A stretch of 64,000 nt of DNA from Streptomyces sp. SAJ15 (GCF_007595705.1 NZ_NISY01000002.1:1015810-1079809); one strand, 5' to 3'. Counted from the first letter of the stretch, positions 40,752 through 50,728 are shown. Program-made: numbers and translations. Notes: generated by a model not told the origin, from the letters alone.

Positions 40752-41276
40752 TCAAGAGGCCGTGGTAAGGCTCCGGTCGGTCTCCTGGCGCGGGTTCGAC
40801 GCCGGCCGGAGCTCCCCGTCGCGATCCGTGACCGCGGCCGCCTCCCGCCACGTCGCGCGGGCGGTCGCTCTACGCCTCGCCGCCCGCGCGGCGGCCCGCT
40901 CCGCGGCGCGCTGCCGACGGCGCTCGCGCCGCCGCGCCCGCGCCGTGCTGCTCGGCCGGGACTCCACGCCGTGGCGCTGGTTCCAGACCTGGCGGGTGAC
41001 CCACACGTCCAAGACGCCCCAGGTGGACGCGATCGTGCCGGCCACCGTCAACAGCACCGCCGGGAAGGCGAGCCACGCCCCCGCGAGGGTGTACAGCGCC
41101 GCGATCATCGCCTGCACCAGCGTCACCGCGATGATGACGACCGCGCGGACCGCCGCCGTACGCACCGGGTCCGCCAGCCGCCGTCGGCGGGCGGGTTCCT
41201 CGACCCACAATGGCCGGACCCTGCCCACCGCGACGTCGGTCGGAACCTCCCCTGGGATGTCGCGATCCTTGCCCAT
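40752..41276 (-). CDS. Small membrane protein with basic C-terminal tail
   Basis: A 174-residue protein from ATG 41276. An N-terminal cytoplasmic segment of about 40 residues is followed by two hydrophobic helices (AVVIIAVTLVQAMIAALYTL and WLAFPAVLLTVAGTIAS). The remainder is a strongly basic, Ala/Arg-rich tail (RARRRERRRQRAAERAAAR) likely to be helical and cytoplasmic. I do not recognise the family. It is divergent from the conservon and transcribed towards the betaine operon, 110 bp away, but the AT-rich element between them suggests separate control. Confidence 0.7.
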   Translation of the reverse strand: MGKDRDIPGEVPTDVAVGRVRPLWVEEPARRRRLADPVRTAAVRAVVIIAVTLVQAMIAALYTLAGAWLAFPAVLLTVAGTIASTWGVLDVWVTRQVWNQRHGVESRPSSTARARRRERRRQRAAERAAARAARRRATARATWREAAAVTDRDGELRPASNPRQETDRSLTTAS

Positions 41277-41644
41277 GGCCTCCGTACCCCTTCCTGTGGC
41301 CGCTCGGGCCCACCCCGTTCCCGCCGCCGCACAAGGCGGGACATGGGTCCCATTCCCCTCAGTCTCCCTCCCGGAGGCACGAACTTCGGGGGTCGAAGGT
41401 TCCCGGAGGGAGGGGAATTCCGGCCAGAAGTGGGCGGCGTGAAACGCGCAGGAACCGGCCACCGACCCCGGGAATCGCAGGGGGTAAGTCGGAGAATCCC
41501 CGGACACTTGGTGATCAAGCGCGAAGTCAACGGTCCGTCATGAACCGGACACGGCCTTCGAGTTGGTTAATTCCCGGTAGTAGGCTCACGCCGCTTGTTG
41601 TCGGAACTGCACACCCGTCTTTCGGGGTTGACGTTAGGGAGGCC
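41277..41644. promoter_or_regulatory. Divergent promoter region upstream of the conservon
   Basis: A 368-bp region with locally lower GC and no gene. For the conservon, TTCGAG (41557-41562) and TAGGCT (41581-41586) lie 18 bp apart and could be -35 and -10. AGGGAGG at 41636-41642 is unusually close (2 bases) to ATG 41645. Confidence 0.4.
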
Positions 41645-44600
41645 ATGCGCTTTCGCGGGAAGTCCATCCGCCGGAAGATCGTGGCGCTGTTGCTGGTGCC
41701 GCTCCTCTCGCTGACGGCACTGTGGGCCTTCGCCACAGTGATCACCGGCCGCGAGGCGATGCAACTGCTGGACGCCGCGGACATCGTCGACGACGTGGGC
41801 TATCCCGTCGAGGACGCGGTGCACGCCCTCCAGAAGGAGCGCCGCCAGACGCTCATCCGGCTCGCGGACCCCGAGCAGGCCGACGCGCTCCCGGTGTTGC
41901 ACGCGCGGCAGCGCGAGACCAACCAGGTCATGGACAAGCTGCGCGCCAACGCCTCCGACGGCGACATCCGCGACAAGATGAGCGGCGAGTCCAAGGCCCA
42001 GCTCGCCGCGATCCTCGAAGGCGCCGACGGCCTGGACACCCTGCGCCGCAAGGTCGAGGACCGCACCATCACCAGCCTGGCCGCCTACGACGCGTACAAC
42101 AAGCTGGTCGACCTCTGCTACACCTTCCGCAGCTCGCTGCACGCGGTGCCCGACGCCGACCTGGACAAGCAGGGCCGCGCCCTGGTCGCCATGATCCGCG
42201 CCCGCGAGGCACTCTCCCGCGAGGACGCGCTGTTCATGGGCGCCCTCACCGCCAAGAAGATGACCGGGCGCGACATGCGGGCGATCTCCGACCTCATCGC
42301 CGAGCGCAATCTGCTCTACGCCACCAACATGCCGATCCTGCCGGTCTCGGAACAGAAGGTCTTCCAGGACTACCGGCGCAACACGGCCGCCCCCGAGGCG
42401 CTGCGCATCGCCGAGGACAAGATCCTCACCGGCGGCGCCTCGCGCGCGCTGAAGGTCATGGACCAGGATCGCTGGGAGGCCGCCGCCAAGCCGGTGCTGG
42501 ACGACTACGACCGGCTCAACAGCGAGGCCACCGACCGCTTCAAGGACCGCGTCGAGCCGGAGGCCGAGAGCGTGCTGCTCCAGGCGGGCATCGCCGGCAT
42601 CGCCGGCTTCCTCGCCCTGGTCGCCTCGATCTTCGTCTCGGTCCGCATCGGCCGTAACCTGGTCCGCGACCTGAACCGGCTGCGCAAGGACGCCCACGAG
42701 GTGGCCAGTGTCCGACTGCCCAGCGTCATGCGCAGGCTCGGGGCCGGCGAACAGGTCGACGTGGAGACCGAGGCGCCCCGCCTGGAGTACGGCTCGGACG
42801 AGATGGGTCAGGTCGGCCAGGCCCTCAACACCCTGCAGCGAGCGGCGGTCGAGGCCGCCGTCAAACAGGCCGACATGCGCCACGGCGTCTCCGAGGTCTT
42901 CGTCAACCTCGCCCGCCGCAGCCAGGTGCTGCTCCACCGCCAGCTGACGCTGCTGGACGAGATGGAGCGGCGCACCGAGGACACCGACGAGCTCGCCGAC
43001 CTGTTCCGCCTGGACCACATGACCACCCGCATGCGGCGGCACGCCGAGGGTCTGGTCATCCTCTCCGGAGCGGCCCCCTCCCGACAGTGGCGCAAACCCA
43101 TCCAGCTGATGGACGTGGTGCGCGCCGCCGTCGCCGAGGTCGAGGACTACGAGCGCATCGAGGTGCGGCGGCTGCCGCGGCTGGCCGTCAACGGCCCCGC
43201 CGTCGCCGACCTCACCCACCTCATCGCCGAGCTCCTGGAGAACGCCACCGTGTTCTCCCCGCCGCACACCGTCGTGCAGGTCCACGGCGAGCGCGTCGCC
43301 AACGGCTTCACCCTGGAGATCCACGACCGGGGCCTCGGCATGGCGGGCGACGCGCTGCTGGAGGCCAATCTGCGACTCGCCGAGACCCCCGACTTCGAGC
43401 TCTCCGACACCGACCGGCTCGGACTGTTCGTGGTCAGCCGGCTGGCCCAGCGGCAGGGCGTACGGGTCTCGCTCCAGCCGTCCCCGTACGGGGGCACCAC
43501 CGCGGTCGTGCTCATCCCGGCCACGCTGCTGACCGGCACCGATCCGGACGGCGACGTCGAGGAGGGCTCGGCGCCCGACGACGGCGGCATCTTCGAGGCC
43601 CTGGCCGGGGCGTCGGGCGGCACCGCCGCGTCCATCGGGCTGCAGAGCGTCGACGACCCCGCCGGCCGCACCGACCGGGCGGCGCCCACCCCCGCGCGGC
43701 TGGACGGATGGGACGCGGACCGGCCGGCCGAACGGGGGGCGCCGGCCTCCCGGTTCGACCTGGCGGCCCGGCCGCACCCGGTCCCCGGGGCACACGGCGC
43801 ACCCGATCCGGCGGACCTGGACGACGACGAGGAGGAGGGCGGCCTGTTCCGCAGCCGCGGCCTGACCGGCATGCCCCTGGCGCAGTCCTCGCCCCCGGCC
43901 CGTCCCCTGGCGCAGTCCTCGCCCCCGGCCCGTCCCCTGGCGCCCGAGCCCCCGGCGCGGCCCCTGGCGCAGTCCTCGCCCCCGGCCCGTCCCCTGGCGC
44001 CCGAGCCCCCGACGCCGTCCGCCTCGTCCACCCCGCCGACGCGATCCGCCCCGGCGCCCGCCGCCGAGCGTCTGCCCTCGCCCGAGGGTTCGGGGTCGGG
44101 CCGGCCCGCCGAGCCCGCGCCGCCGCTGCCGCGCCGCGTGCCGCCGGTCTTGGTCTCCGACCACGGCCGACCCGTCGGCCGCCATGCCCGCGGCCCTGCC
44201 GACGACGCCCCGGGAAACGGCCCGCGGAGCGTCGACGCCCGCGGTATCGACCACCGTGACGGCGACGCCCGCCGGGCCGGCGAGCCCGGCCAGGGCGCCG
44301 GGGCGCCCGGGAACGCGCCCCGCGCGGCCCACGGAGGCGGCGCCGGACACCCGAACGGCACCCAGGGGGCCCAGGGCGGCCACGGCCACGGCGGCGGTGG
44401 AGCCGGCGACGCCGGCTGGTCCGGAGCGCGCCACGGTGCGTCGGACACCGGCCACGACCCCGCCGGCCACGACCCCGTCCCGCTGCCCCGACAGCGCGGC
44501 TGGGACCCGCACGCGGGCCAGCCCGCCCCGCCGGCCTCCGGCCCGTCGGTGCCGCGCCAGGGCCCGGGCGCCGGGCGGCCCGCGGCACCGGAGCCGGTCC

Positions 44601-44938
44601 GTCCGCGGCCGGACGACCCCACCCTGCCGGACGAGACCACCCTGGCCCTCCCGCGCAGGACGCCGGAGGGGCTGCCCCGGCGGATACGACAGGCCAACCT
44701 CGCACCGCAGTTGAAGAACGCCCCCGCCACACGGACCGAGGCGGAGCGATACCCTGCCGAGACCGATCCCGAACGCGACGCGGAACAGGCGCGGGCCACC
44801 ATGGCCTCGCTCCAACGGGGATGGCAGCGCGGACGCCGGCAGGGGGCGACACCCGGCGGCAGCCGGGACACCGCCGCCAGACCCGGCGGCCGGGATCAGA
44901 CGGCACCTGGAACGAACTACGAGGGGGACGGTCGATGA
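41645..44938 (+). CDS. cvnA: Conservon sensor kinase CvnA (NIT domain histidine kinase)
   Basis: A 1097-residue membrane sensor. A transmembrane helix (IVALLLVPLLSLTALWAFA) at residues 11-29 is followed by an extracellular NIT domain (about 50-310) of helices, a second membrane helix (AGIAGIAGFLALVASIFVSV), a HAMP-like linker and a GHKL ATPase domain with the N-box HLIAELLENATVFSP and the G-boxes DRGLGMAG and LGLFVVSRLAQRQG. There is no obvious phospho-acceptor HExxT H-box, typical of conservon kinases. From about residue 640 to 1050 the protein is disordered, with Pro-rich repeats and Gly/His stretches. The stop overlaps the cvnB start (ATGA). Confidence 0.92.
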   Translation: MRFRGKSIRRKIVALLLVPLLSLTALWAFATVITGREAMQLLDAADIVDDVGYPVEDAVHALQKERRQTLIRLADPEQADALPVLHARQRETNQVMDKLRANASDGDIRDKMSGESKAQLAAILEGADGLDTLRRKVEDRTITSLAAYDAYNKLVDLCYTFRSSLHAVPDADLDKQGRALVAMIRAREALSREDALFMGALTAKKMTGRDMRAISDLIAERNLLYATNMPILPVSEQKVFQDYRRNTAAPEALRIAEDKILTGGASRALKVMDQDRWEAAAKPVLDDYDRLNSEATDRFKDRVEPEAESVLLQAGIAGIAGFLALVASIFVSVRIGRNLVRDLNRLRKDAHEVASVRLPSVMRRLGAGEQVDVETEAPRLEYGSDEMGQVGQALNTLQRAAVEAAVKQADMRHGVSEVFVNLARRSQVLLHRQLTLLDEMERRTEDTDELADLFRLDHMTTRMRRHAEGLVILSGAAPSRQWRKPIQLMDVVRAAVAEVEDYERIEVRRLPRLAVNGPAVADLTHLIAELLENATVFSPPHTVVQVHGERVANGFTLEIHDRGLGMAGDALLEANLRLAETPDFELSDTDRLGLFVVSRLAQRQGVRVSLQPSPYGGTTAVVLIPATLLTGTDPDGDVEEGSAPDDGGIFEALAGASGGTAASIGLQSVDDPAGRTDRAAPTPARLDGWDADRPAERGAPASRFDLAARPHPVPGAHGAPDPADLDDDEEEGGLFRSRGLTGMPLAQSSPPARPLAQSSPPARPLAPEPPARPLAQSSPPARPLAPEPPTPSASSTPPTRSAPAPAAERLPSPEGSGSGRPAEPAPPLPRRVPPVLVSDHGRPVGRHARGPADDAPGNGPRSVDARGIDHRDGDARRAGEPGQGAGAPGNAPRAAHGGGAGHPNGTQGAQGGHGHGGGGAGDAGWSGARHGASDTGHDPAGHDPVPLPRQRGWDPHAGQPAPPASGPSVPRQGPGAGRPAAPEPVRPRPDDPTLPDETTLALPRRTPEGLPRRIRQANLAPQLKNAPATRTEAERYPAETDPERDAEQARATMASLQRGWQRGRRQGATPGGSRDTAARPGGRDQTAPGTNYEGDGR
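43874..44017 (+). repeat. Coding minisatellite in cvnA (PLAQSSPPAR units)
   Basis: The 30-bp unit encoding PLAQSSPPAR occurs at 43874-43903, 43904-43933 and 43961-43990. A related 27-bp unit encoding PLAPEPPAR occurs at 43934-43960 and, with changes, 43991-44017. Units are multiples of three, so changes in copy number keep the frame. Confidence 0.9.
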
Positions 44939-45360
44939 CCGCACCGAACGCAGCGGCACGCAACACACCGGCGGCGACGGGCGAGTTGAACTGGTTGCTC
45001 GACGAGCTGGTCGGGCGCGTGGGCAGCATCCGCAAGGCGCTGGTGCTGTCCGGCGACGGGCTGCCCACCGGCGGCTCGCGCGACCTGTCCCGGGAGGACG
45101 GCGAGCACCTGGCCGCCGTCGCGTCGGGCTTCCACAGCCTGGCCAAGGGCGTCGGCCGGCACTTCGACGTCGGCCGGGTCCGGCAGACCATCGTCGAGCT
45201 CGACGACGCCTTCCTGTTCGTCACGGCCGCGGGCGACGGCAGTTGCCTGGCCGTGCTCGCCGACGCCGACTCCGACGTCGGACAGGTCGCATACGAGATG
45301 ACGCTGCTGGTCAAGCGGGTGGGGGCGCACCTGGGCACGCCCACCCGCGCCGGCGGATGA
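44935..45360 (+). CDS. cvnB: Conservon protein CvnB (roadblock/LC7)
   Basis: A 141-residue roadblock/LC7 protein: NWLLDELVGRVGSIRKALVL at about residues 17-36, GDGLPTGGSRDLSREDGEHL, and a late SDVGQVAYEMTLLVKRVG helix. Conservon CvnB proteins are thought to interact with the CvnD GTPase, like MglB/MglA. The ATGA overlap with cvnA indicates translational coupling. A DUF742 gene follows after nine bases. Confidence 0.93.
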   Translation: MTAPNAAARNTPAATGELNWLLDELVGRVGSIRKALVLSGDGLPTGGSRDLSREDGEHLAAVASGFHSLAKGVGRHFDVGRVRQTIVELDDAFLFVTAAGDGSCLAVLADADSDVGQVAYEMTLLVKRVGAHLGTPTRAGG

Positions 45361-45369
45361 CGAGGTGAC

Positions 45370-45756
45370 ATGACGGAGACCGCGGAGGGCTGGTTCGACG
45401 ACGCGGCGGGACCGGTGGTGCGGCCGTACGCGATGACGCGGGGCCGCACCCGCAGTGCCGCGGAGGGCAAGCTCGACCTGATCGCCGTCGTCGTCGCGGA
45501 CCGGGTGGACACCCGGTCCGTCGCCGACCAGACCCTGTCCCCGGAGCACATCGACATCGTCGATCTCAGCCGGGACACCCCCCTGTCCGTCGCCGAACTG
45601 GCCGCCGAGCTCGACCTGCCCGTCGGGGTGGTCCGCGTGCTCATCGGCGATCTGTTACATGCGGAGCTGGTGCGCGTGTCCCGGCCCGTTCCTCCGGCGG
45701 AACTGCCGGACGAGAGGATTCTGCGCGAGGTGATCAATGGTCTACGGGCACTCTGA
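45370..45756 (+). CDS. cvnC: Conservon protein CvnC (DUF742)
   Basis: A 128-residue DUF742 protein with the family core VVRPYAMTRGRTRS and a winged-helix C-terminus (SVAELAAELDLPVGVVRVLI, then ILREVINGLRAL). GAGGTGA precedes ATG 45370. The last 20 bases overlap cvnD. It is thought to link the kinase to the GTPase. Confidence 0.92.
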   Translation: MTETAEGWFDDAAGPVVRPYAMTRGRTRSAAEGKLDLIAVVVADRVDTRSVADQTLSPEHIDIVDLSRDTPLSVAELAAELDLPVGVVRVLIGDLLHAELVRVSRPVPPAELPDERILREVINGLRAL

Positions 45757-46333
45757 CTGGGCCGGCCGTGCTCCGGTCGTCGAGCCGGTCACGCTGAAGA
45801 TCCTGGTGGCGGGTGGCTTCGGGGCCGGGAAGACGACCCTGGTGGGCGCGGTGAGCGAGATCAAGCCGCTGCGCACGGAGGAGTTGCTCACCGAGGCGAG
45901 CCGCCCCTTCGACGACACCGTCGGGGTGGAGGGCAAGCGCACCACCACCGTCGCCATGGACTTCGGGCGCATCACGCTGCGCGAGGATCTCGTCCTCTAC
46001 CTGTTCGGCACCCCCGGGCAGGATCGTTTCTGGTTCCTCTGGGACGAGCTGGCGACCGGCGCACTGGGCGCGGTGGTCCTGGCGGACACCCGACGCCTGG
46101 AGGACTGCTTCGCCGCCGTCGACTACTTCGAGCGGCGCGGCATCGCGTTCACGGTCGCCGTCAACTGCTTCGACGGCGCCGACCGCTACCCCGAGCAGGC
46201 GGTGCGCGACGCGCTGGACCTCGACCCGGTCACCCCGGTCGTCATGTGCGACGCCCGCGCGCGGGAGTCGGTCAAGGAGGTACTCATATCGGTGGTCGAG
46301 CACGCCATGATGGTGTCCGCGACCAGGCGCTGA
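45737..46333 (+). CDS. cvnD: Conservon GTPase CvnD
   Basis: A 198-residue small ATP/GTP-binding protein. The P-loop GGFGAGKTTLVG is at about residues 26-37. A TTTVAMDFGRI switch segment and LFGTPGQDRFWF (the DxxG region, here GTPGQ) follow, as does VAVNCFDGA, the base-recognition NxxD-like loop. This is the output element of the conservon. A cytochrome P450 (CvnE), present in some conservons, is absent: glpK on the other strand follows. Confidence 0.93.
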   Translation: MVYGHSDWAGRAPVVEPVTLKILVAGGFGAGKTTLVGAVSEIKPLRTEELLTEASRPFDDTVGVEGKRTTTVAMDFGRITLREDLVLYLFGTPGQDRFWFLWDELATGALGAVVLADTRRLEDCFAAVDYFERRGIAFTVAVNCFDGADRYPEQAVRDALDLDPVTPVVMCDARARESVKEVLISVVEHAMMVSATRR

Positions 46334-46343
46334 CCGCGCGGCG

Positions 46344-46507
46344 GCGCGTCGCGCCGGCCACGGGGCCGGGAAAGCCGTCCGGCGTCGCGCCGGCCACGGG
46401 CTGGGATCGCCGTCCGGGCATCACACCGGCCACGAGGCTGGGATCGCCGTCCAGGCCGGCCCCGGCCGGGATCGCTGTCCATGCCGGCCCCCCGGCCCGG
46501 ATCGCGT
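46344..46507. repeat. Degenerate ~35-bp tandem repeats after the conservon
   Basis: Between cvnD and the terminator, a unit containing CGCGCCGGCCACGGG and GGGATCGCCGTCC is repeated about five times with increasing divergence towards 46507. The units are non-coding and variable in length (28-38 bp). No gene is present. Confidence 0.7.
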
Positions 46508-46519
46508 TCGGGCTTCACA

Positions 46520-46552
46520 CGGCCCGTACCCCGCCGTCCGGGGTACGGGCCG
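46520..46552. terminator. Bidirectional 14-bp hairpin between cvnD and glpK
   Basis: CGGCCCGTACCCCG (46520-46533) pairs perfectly with 46539-46552 around a 5-nt loop. It lies between convergent genes. Confidence 0.85.
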
Positions 46553-46583
46553 CGATCCTACGCCGGCGCCCGCCCGCCCGCGG

Positions 46584-48116
46584 TCACGCTCCCTCCTCCT
46601 GCCAGCCGAACGACCGCTCCACCGCGCGGCGCCAGTTGCGGTACTCCCGCTCACGCGCCTCGGCCGGCATCCGCGGCGTCCACTCCGCCGCGCGCCGCCA
46701 GTGCGACCCGAGCTCGTCGAGGTCCCGCCAGACGCCGGTGGCCAGTCCGGCCGCGTACGCGGCGCCGAGACAGGTGGTCTCGGCGATCACCGGACGGATC
46801 ACCGGCACACCCAGCACATCGGCCTGATGCTGCATCAACAGCCCGTTGGCGGTCATGCCGCCGTCGACCTTCAGAGAGGTGATCCGCACCCCGGAGTCCT
46901 CGTACATCGCGTCGACGACCTCGCGCGTCTGCCAACTGGTGGCCTCCAGTACGGCCCGCGCCAGATGCGCCCTGGTGACGTACCGCGTCAGCCCGGTGAT
47001 CACGCCCCGCGCGTCCGCGCGCCAGTACGGGGCGAAGAGCCCGGAGAACGCCGGGACGACGTACGCGCCGCCGTTGTCGTCCACGCTCGCCGCGAGCGAC
47101 TCGATCTCGTCGGCGGACCGGATGATGCCCAACTGGTCGCGGAACCACTGCACCAGCGCCCCCGTGATCGCGATCGAACCCTCCAGGCAGTACACGGGGG
47201 CGTCGCCGTCGAGCTGGTAGCCCAGAGTGGTCAGCAGCCCGTGGGTGGAGGGGACCGGTCGCTTGCCGGTGTTCAGCAACAGGAAGCTGCCGGTGCCATA
47301 GGTGTTCTTGGCCTCGCCGACCCCGTAGCAGGTCTGCCCGAAGACGGCGGCCTGCTGGTCGCCGAGCGCGGCGGCCACCGGCACGCCGGCGAGCTGCCCC
47401 ACCGCGGTGCCGTACACCTCGGCGGAGGACCGGATCTCCGGGAGCACGGTCTCCGGGATGTGCATGGCGGCGAGGATCGAGGCGTCCCACTGGAGGGTCT
47501 CCAGGTCCATCAGCAGGGTGCGCCCGGCGTTGGTCACGTCGGTGACGTGCACCCCGCCCTCGGGACCCCCGGTGAGGTTCCAGATCAACCAGGAGTCGAT
47601 GGTGCCGAAGGCGATCTCGCCCAGTTCGGCGCGGCGCCGCAGCCCCGGCACGTGCTCCAGCAGCCAGGCGATCTTCGGGCCGGAGAAGTAGCTCGCCAGC
47701 GGCAGCCCGGTGGTCTCCCGGAAGCGGTCCTGGCCGTCCCGGCCCGCGAGTTCGGCGCAGAGCGCGGCGGTGCGGGTGTCCTGCCAGACGATCGCGTTGT
47801 GCACCGGCTTGCCCGTCGACCGGTCCCACAGGACGGTCGTCTCCCGCTGGTTGGTGATGCCCAGCGCGGCCAGCTCGTCGGCCCGCAGCCCGGCCTTCGC
47901 CAGCGCGCCGGTCACCACGGCCCGCACCTTGGCCCAGATCTCGGTGGCGTCGTGCTCCACCCAGCCCGGCTTGGGGAAGATCTGGCGGTGCTCACGCTGG
48001 TCGACGGCGACGATCCCGCCGTCCCGGTCGAAGATGATGCAGCGGCTCGAGGTGGTGCCCTGGTCGATCGCGGCGACGTGGCCGGCGGTCCGACCCGTGC
48101 GCGTGGACTGGCTCAT
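46584..48116 (-). CDS. glpK: Glycerol kinase
   Basis: A 510-residue FGGY-family kinase that phosphorylates glycerol to glycerol-3-phosphate. [18 protein letters not shown] is the N-terminal ATP-binding motif, then [13 protein letters not shown] and the FGGY signature region with [12 protein letters not shown] and [14 protein letters not shown]. Start ATG 48116 follows AAGGAG by six bases. In many Streptomyces glpK is next to glpF (glycerol facilitator), glpD and an IclR regulator; here neither is adjacent, so this may be a second, separate glpK. Confidence 0.95.
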   Translation of the reverse strand: MSQSTRTGRTAGHVAAIDQGTTSSRCIIFDRDGGIVAVDQREHRQIFPKPGWVEHDATEIWAKVRAVVTGALAKAGLRADELAALGITNQRETTVLWDRSTGKPVHNAIVWQDTRTAALCAELAGRDGQDRFRETTGLPLASYFSGPKIAWLLEHVPGLRRRAELGEIAFGTIDSWLIWNLTGGPEGGVHVTDVTNAGRTLLMDLETLQWDASILAAMHIPETVLPEIRSSAEVYGTAVGQLAGVPVAAALGDQQAAVFGQTCYGVGEAKNTYGTGSFLLLNTGKRPVPSTHGLLTTLGYQLDGDAPVYCLEGSIAITGALVQWFRDQLGIIRSADEIESLAASVDDNGGAYVVPAFSGLFAPYWRADARGVITGLTRYVTRAHLARAVLEATSWQTREVVDAMYEDSGVRITSLKVDGGMTANGLLMQHQADVLGVPVIRPVIAETTCLGAAYAAGLATGVWRDLDELGSHWRRAAEWTPRMPAEAREREYRNWRRAVERSFGWQEEGA

Positions 48117-48560
48117 GACGGCTCCTTGGAGCTTCGCCCGGGTGCGTCGTCCCGGCGCTCCGTGCTGGTCGTGTGCGAGCGTGCGCGGGCCCACGGGGTC
48201 GCCGGTGGGAGGAAGACGGCCGAATGACCGCCGGCGGCACGGACGGGCCCGCGCGCGGCGATGCCGACTGACAACCGAGAAGTGTCGTCCGGCGGTGTGG
48301 GAGCGTCAAGGACGTCGACGGCAAACCGGCGTCTCCGTCTCACGGGCCCGGTCGAGCGTCCCGTCTCAACCGGGCGCGTGGGCCCGGCGCGGCGCGTCCG
48401 TCGGACGGGTCGGGCTCGTCGGCCCGACGGCCCCGGCCCGTTCGAGGCGCCCGGCGGGCGCGACGGCCGGAACCGGCGCCACCGGCGCGGCGTCCCCGCG
48501 GTCCCGCGGCGTGCCGGGGGCGGGTGGGAAAGCGGCGGAGGTGGGCGGGGAGGTGGCGGC
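48117..48560. promoter_or_regulatory. glpK leader and intergenic region
   Basis: No gene is supported in these 444 bases. The glpK transcript predicted from the promoter at 48281-48309 would have a leader of about 160 nt. Within it GCGCGGGCCC (48183-48192) can pair with GGGCCCGCGC (48245-48254), bringing the ends of a 50-nt loop together. Confidence 0.45.
48281..48309 (-). promoter_or_regulatory. Predicted glpK promoter
   Basis: On the minus strand TTGACG (48304-48309) and GACACT (48281-48286) are separated by 17 bp. The -35 element matches the consensus well; the -10 lacks the first T. Confidence 0.5.
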
Positions 48561-50449
48561 CTAGGGAACGGGGGAGGCGACCGAAGGCGCGACGGGGGCG
48601 GTCGTCGGGGACGTGGCGGCGCTCGGGCCGGGTACGCCGCCGGCCGGCCCGAGCCGCACCTCAGGACGGGACGAACCGGGGCGTGCCAGTACCCAGCTCG
48701 TACCGGTCAGCGACTTGGCGCTCTTCTTCAGCGGGGCCAGGCAGGCCGCGGCCTCGTGGTGGTCGGCCACGCTCCCCGGCGGGCACACCACGGTGGCGAG
48801 GGACAGGGTGACCGGAAGCCCGCCGGCCGACCAGGGCCCGTCCAGCACCCGCGCGGCGATGGCGGCGAGCCCGCCGACACCGCCGTACGCGCCGGCCCGC
48901 GCGGGCAGCCCGTCATCGACGGGCGCGTCGCCGTTCGCGCGGGCACGGGTTGCCGTCTCGGCAGCCACTTCCCACGCCTCAGACGCCTCAGACACGTCGG
49001 TCCCGTCGGTCCGGTCCGGGCCCTCGAAACCCGTGGTGTCCGTCAGCACCAGGAAGTCGTCCCCGCCGATGTGGCCCACCCGGGCCGTGCGGTGACCGGC
49101 CGCGGCCTCGCTGAGCGCACGTCCCACGGCCCGGATGAGCTCGTCCCCGGCGGCGAACCCGGCCCCGTCGTTGACCTGTTTGAAGCCGTCCACGTCCAGC
49201 CAGCTCAGCGCGAAGCCGCGACCGTCCGCGATGCGCCGGTCGACCTCCGCGTTGACGGTGTCCGAACCGGGCAGCCGGGTCAGCGGATTGAGCCGCACCG
49301 CCTCCTCGACCCGGGATTCGGTCAGCGCCCGCACGATGTCGGCGAGGTGCACCACGCCCACGCAGCGGCCCGCCGGGTCGACCACCGCCACGTCGTCACC
49401 GGTGCGGGCCCGTTCATCGGCGGCCACGACGTCGAGGACCTCCCAGGCGGTGGCGTGCAGGGGCACCGTACGGGGCGAGTCGGCCAGCCGGGTGGCGGGC
49501 CGGTCGGCGTAGAGCGCGTGGCCGTACCTGCTGGACAGGGACAGCAGGAAGCGGTCACGGTGCACCGCGCGCGTCGGCTGTCCGTCGGGGTCGACGAGCA
49601 CCACGCTGGAGATGCCGGGCGAGCCGGTGAGCAGTGAGTGCACCCGCCCCGCCGAGGCGGACAGCGGGAGCAGCGCGGCGGGCTGGACGAACTGCGCGAT
49701 GCGCGGCCCGGCGGGGTCGGGCACGGCCGCGACGGGGGTGGGGACGGCCGGCTGGAAGACCTCGGTGGCGGGACGGCGCGCCGGGGGTGCGAGCAGGTCG
49801 CCCTGGGCGAGCTGCGCGCCCGCGTCGCGGGCGGCGGCGTACTGCCGTTCGGTCTCCACCCCCTCCGCCGTGAGCAGTCCGCCGAAGCCGTCGCACAGCC
49901 GCCGCATCGCGGCGACGACGGCGCGGCACCCGGGATCCCGGGGCAGCCCGGCGATGACCGAGGCGTCGAGCTTGACGAGGTCCGGGGCGAGTCCGGCGAG
50001 CAGCCGCAGCGGCAGGTCGCCGTCGCCGACGCCGTCGACGCTGATGCGGTAGCCGGCGGCGCGCAGCCCCCGCACGGCCGCCAGCCCTCGGCTGGGACCG
50101 GGGTGAAGGGCGGACCGACGTCGAGCGTGATCTCCCAGGGCCGGCGCCCGGTCTCCTCCACGGCCTGGCTCAACGGCCGCAGTCGGGGCAGTTCGGCGAC
50201 GGTCGTCGCGAAGACGTTCACATGGAGCGGCAGCAGCGCCTCCTGCCGGGCCGCGGCGCGCACCGCCAGCGCGGCGAGTTCGGCGTCCAGCTCCGGGTCC
50301 CGGCGGGCTCGGGCGAGGACGTCCCCGGACTCCGGGCGGGCGAGGATCTCCAGCGCGGTGACCGACGCCGTCGTGAGGTTCACGACGGGCTGGTAGGCGA
50401 AGCGAAGATCTTCCGTCCAGGAGCGCACGGAAGCAGGATGGCCTGTCAC
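48561..50449 (-). pseudogene. EAL-CBS-GGDEF c-di-GMP signalling protein, interrupted by a frameshift
   Basis: Two frames encode adjacent parts of one protein of about 629 residues. The first (from GTG 50449) gives RFAYQPVVNLTTASVTALEI up to the DVGPPFTPVPAE segment; the second continues with GLAAVRGLRAAGYRISVDG. They join if one G is added to the GGG run (minus strand) at 50085-50087. The EAL domain is degenerate (EIL for EAL, DGVG for DDFG). A CBS pair follows (SGPGISSVVLV-like and VVDPAGRCVGVVH segments), then a GGDEF domain with the active-site variant GGDDF. Such proteins make or sense c-di-GMP, which controls Streptomyces development. As sequenced, translation would leave the EAL frame at about residue 120. 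Mutation or sequencing error is possible. Confidence 0.8.
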
Positions 50450-50552
50450 GGCCGGTCACGGGAGATGGTTCACGCGGAGTTCACGCGGCTTTCGGCGGCG
50501 CCGGCGGTGCGCGGGGGAGCGTTCGACGGAGCGTGTCGCGTACCCTGCGCGG

Positions 50553-50635
50553 CCACCGCGCGGGCGGGCCGCGCGCCGCCGTCAAGCTGACCGTCGTCCA
50601 CGACGACGCGCCGCCACCGCGCGGGCGGGCCGCGC
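50553..50635. repeat. Two identical 22-bp direct repeats
   Basis: The 22 bp at 50553-50574 (beginning CCACCGCGCGGGCGGG) recur exactly at 50614-50635, 61 bp apart, in the spacer between the GGDEF and thiolase genes. Confidence 0.8.
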
Positions 50636-50728
50636 TCTCCTCCGCCCGCTCTCCCCGGGACCACGACGCCCCCGGGGTCGGCCGTCCTTCGGTCGCCCAC
50701 GACTCCCAGCGGGCCGTGCGGTGTCTCG

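Noticed and set aside
46344..46507. Possible CRISPR array
   Set aside because: Repeats are adjacent, degenerate and variable in length, with no unique spacers and no cas genes nearby.
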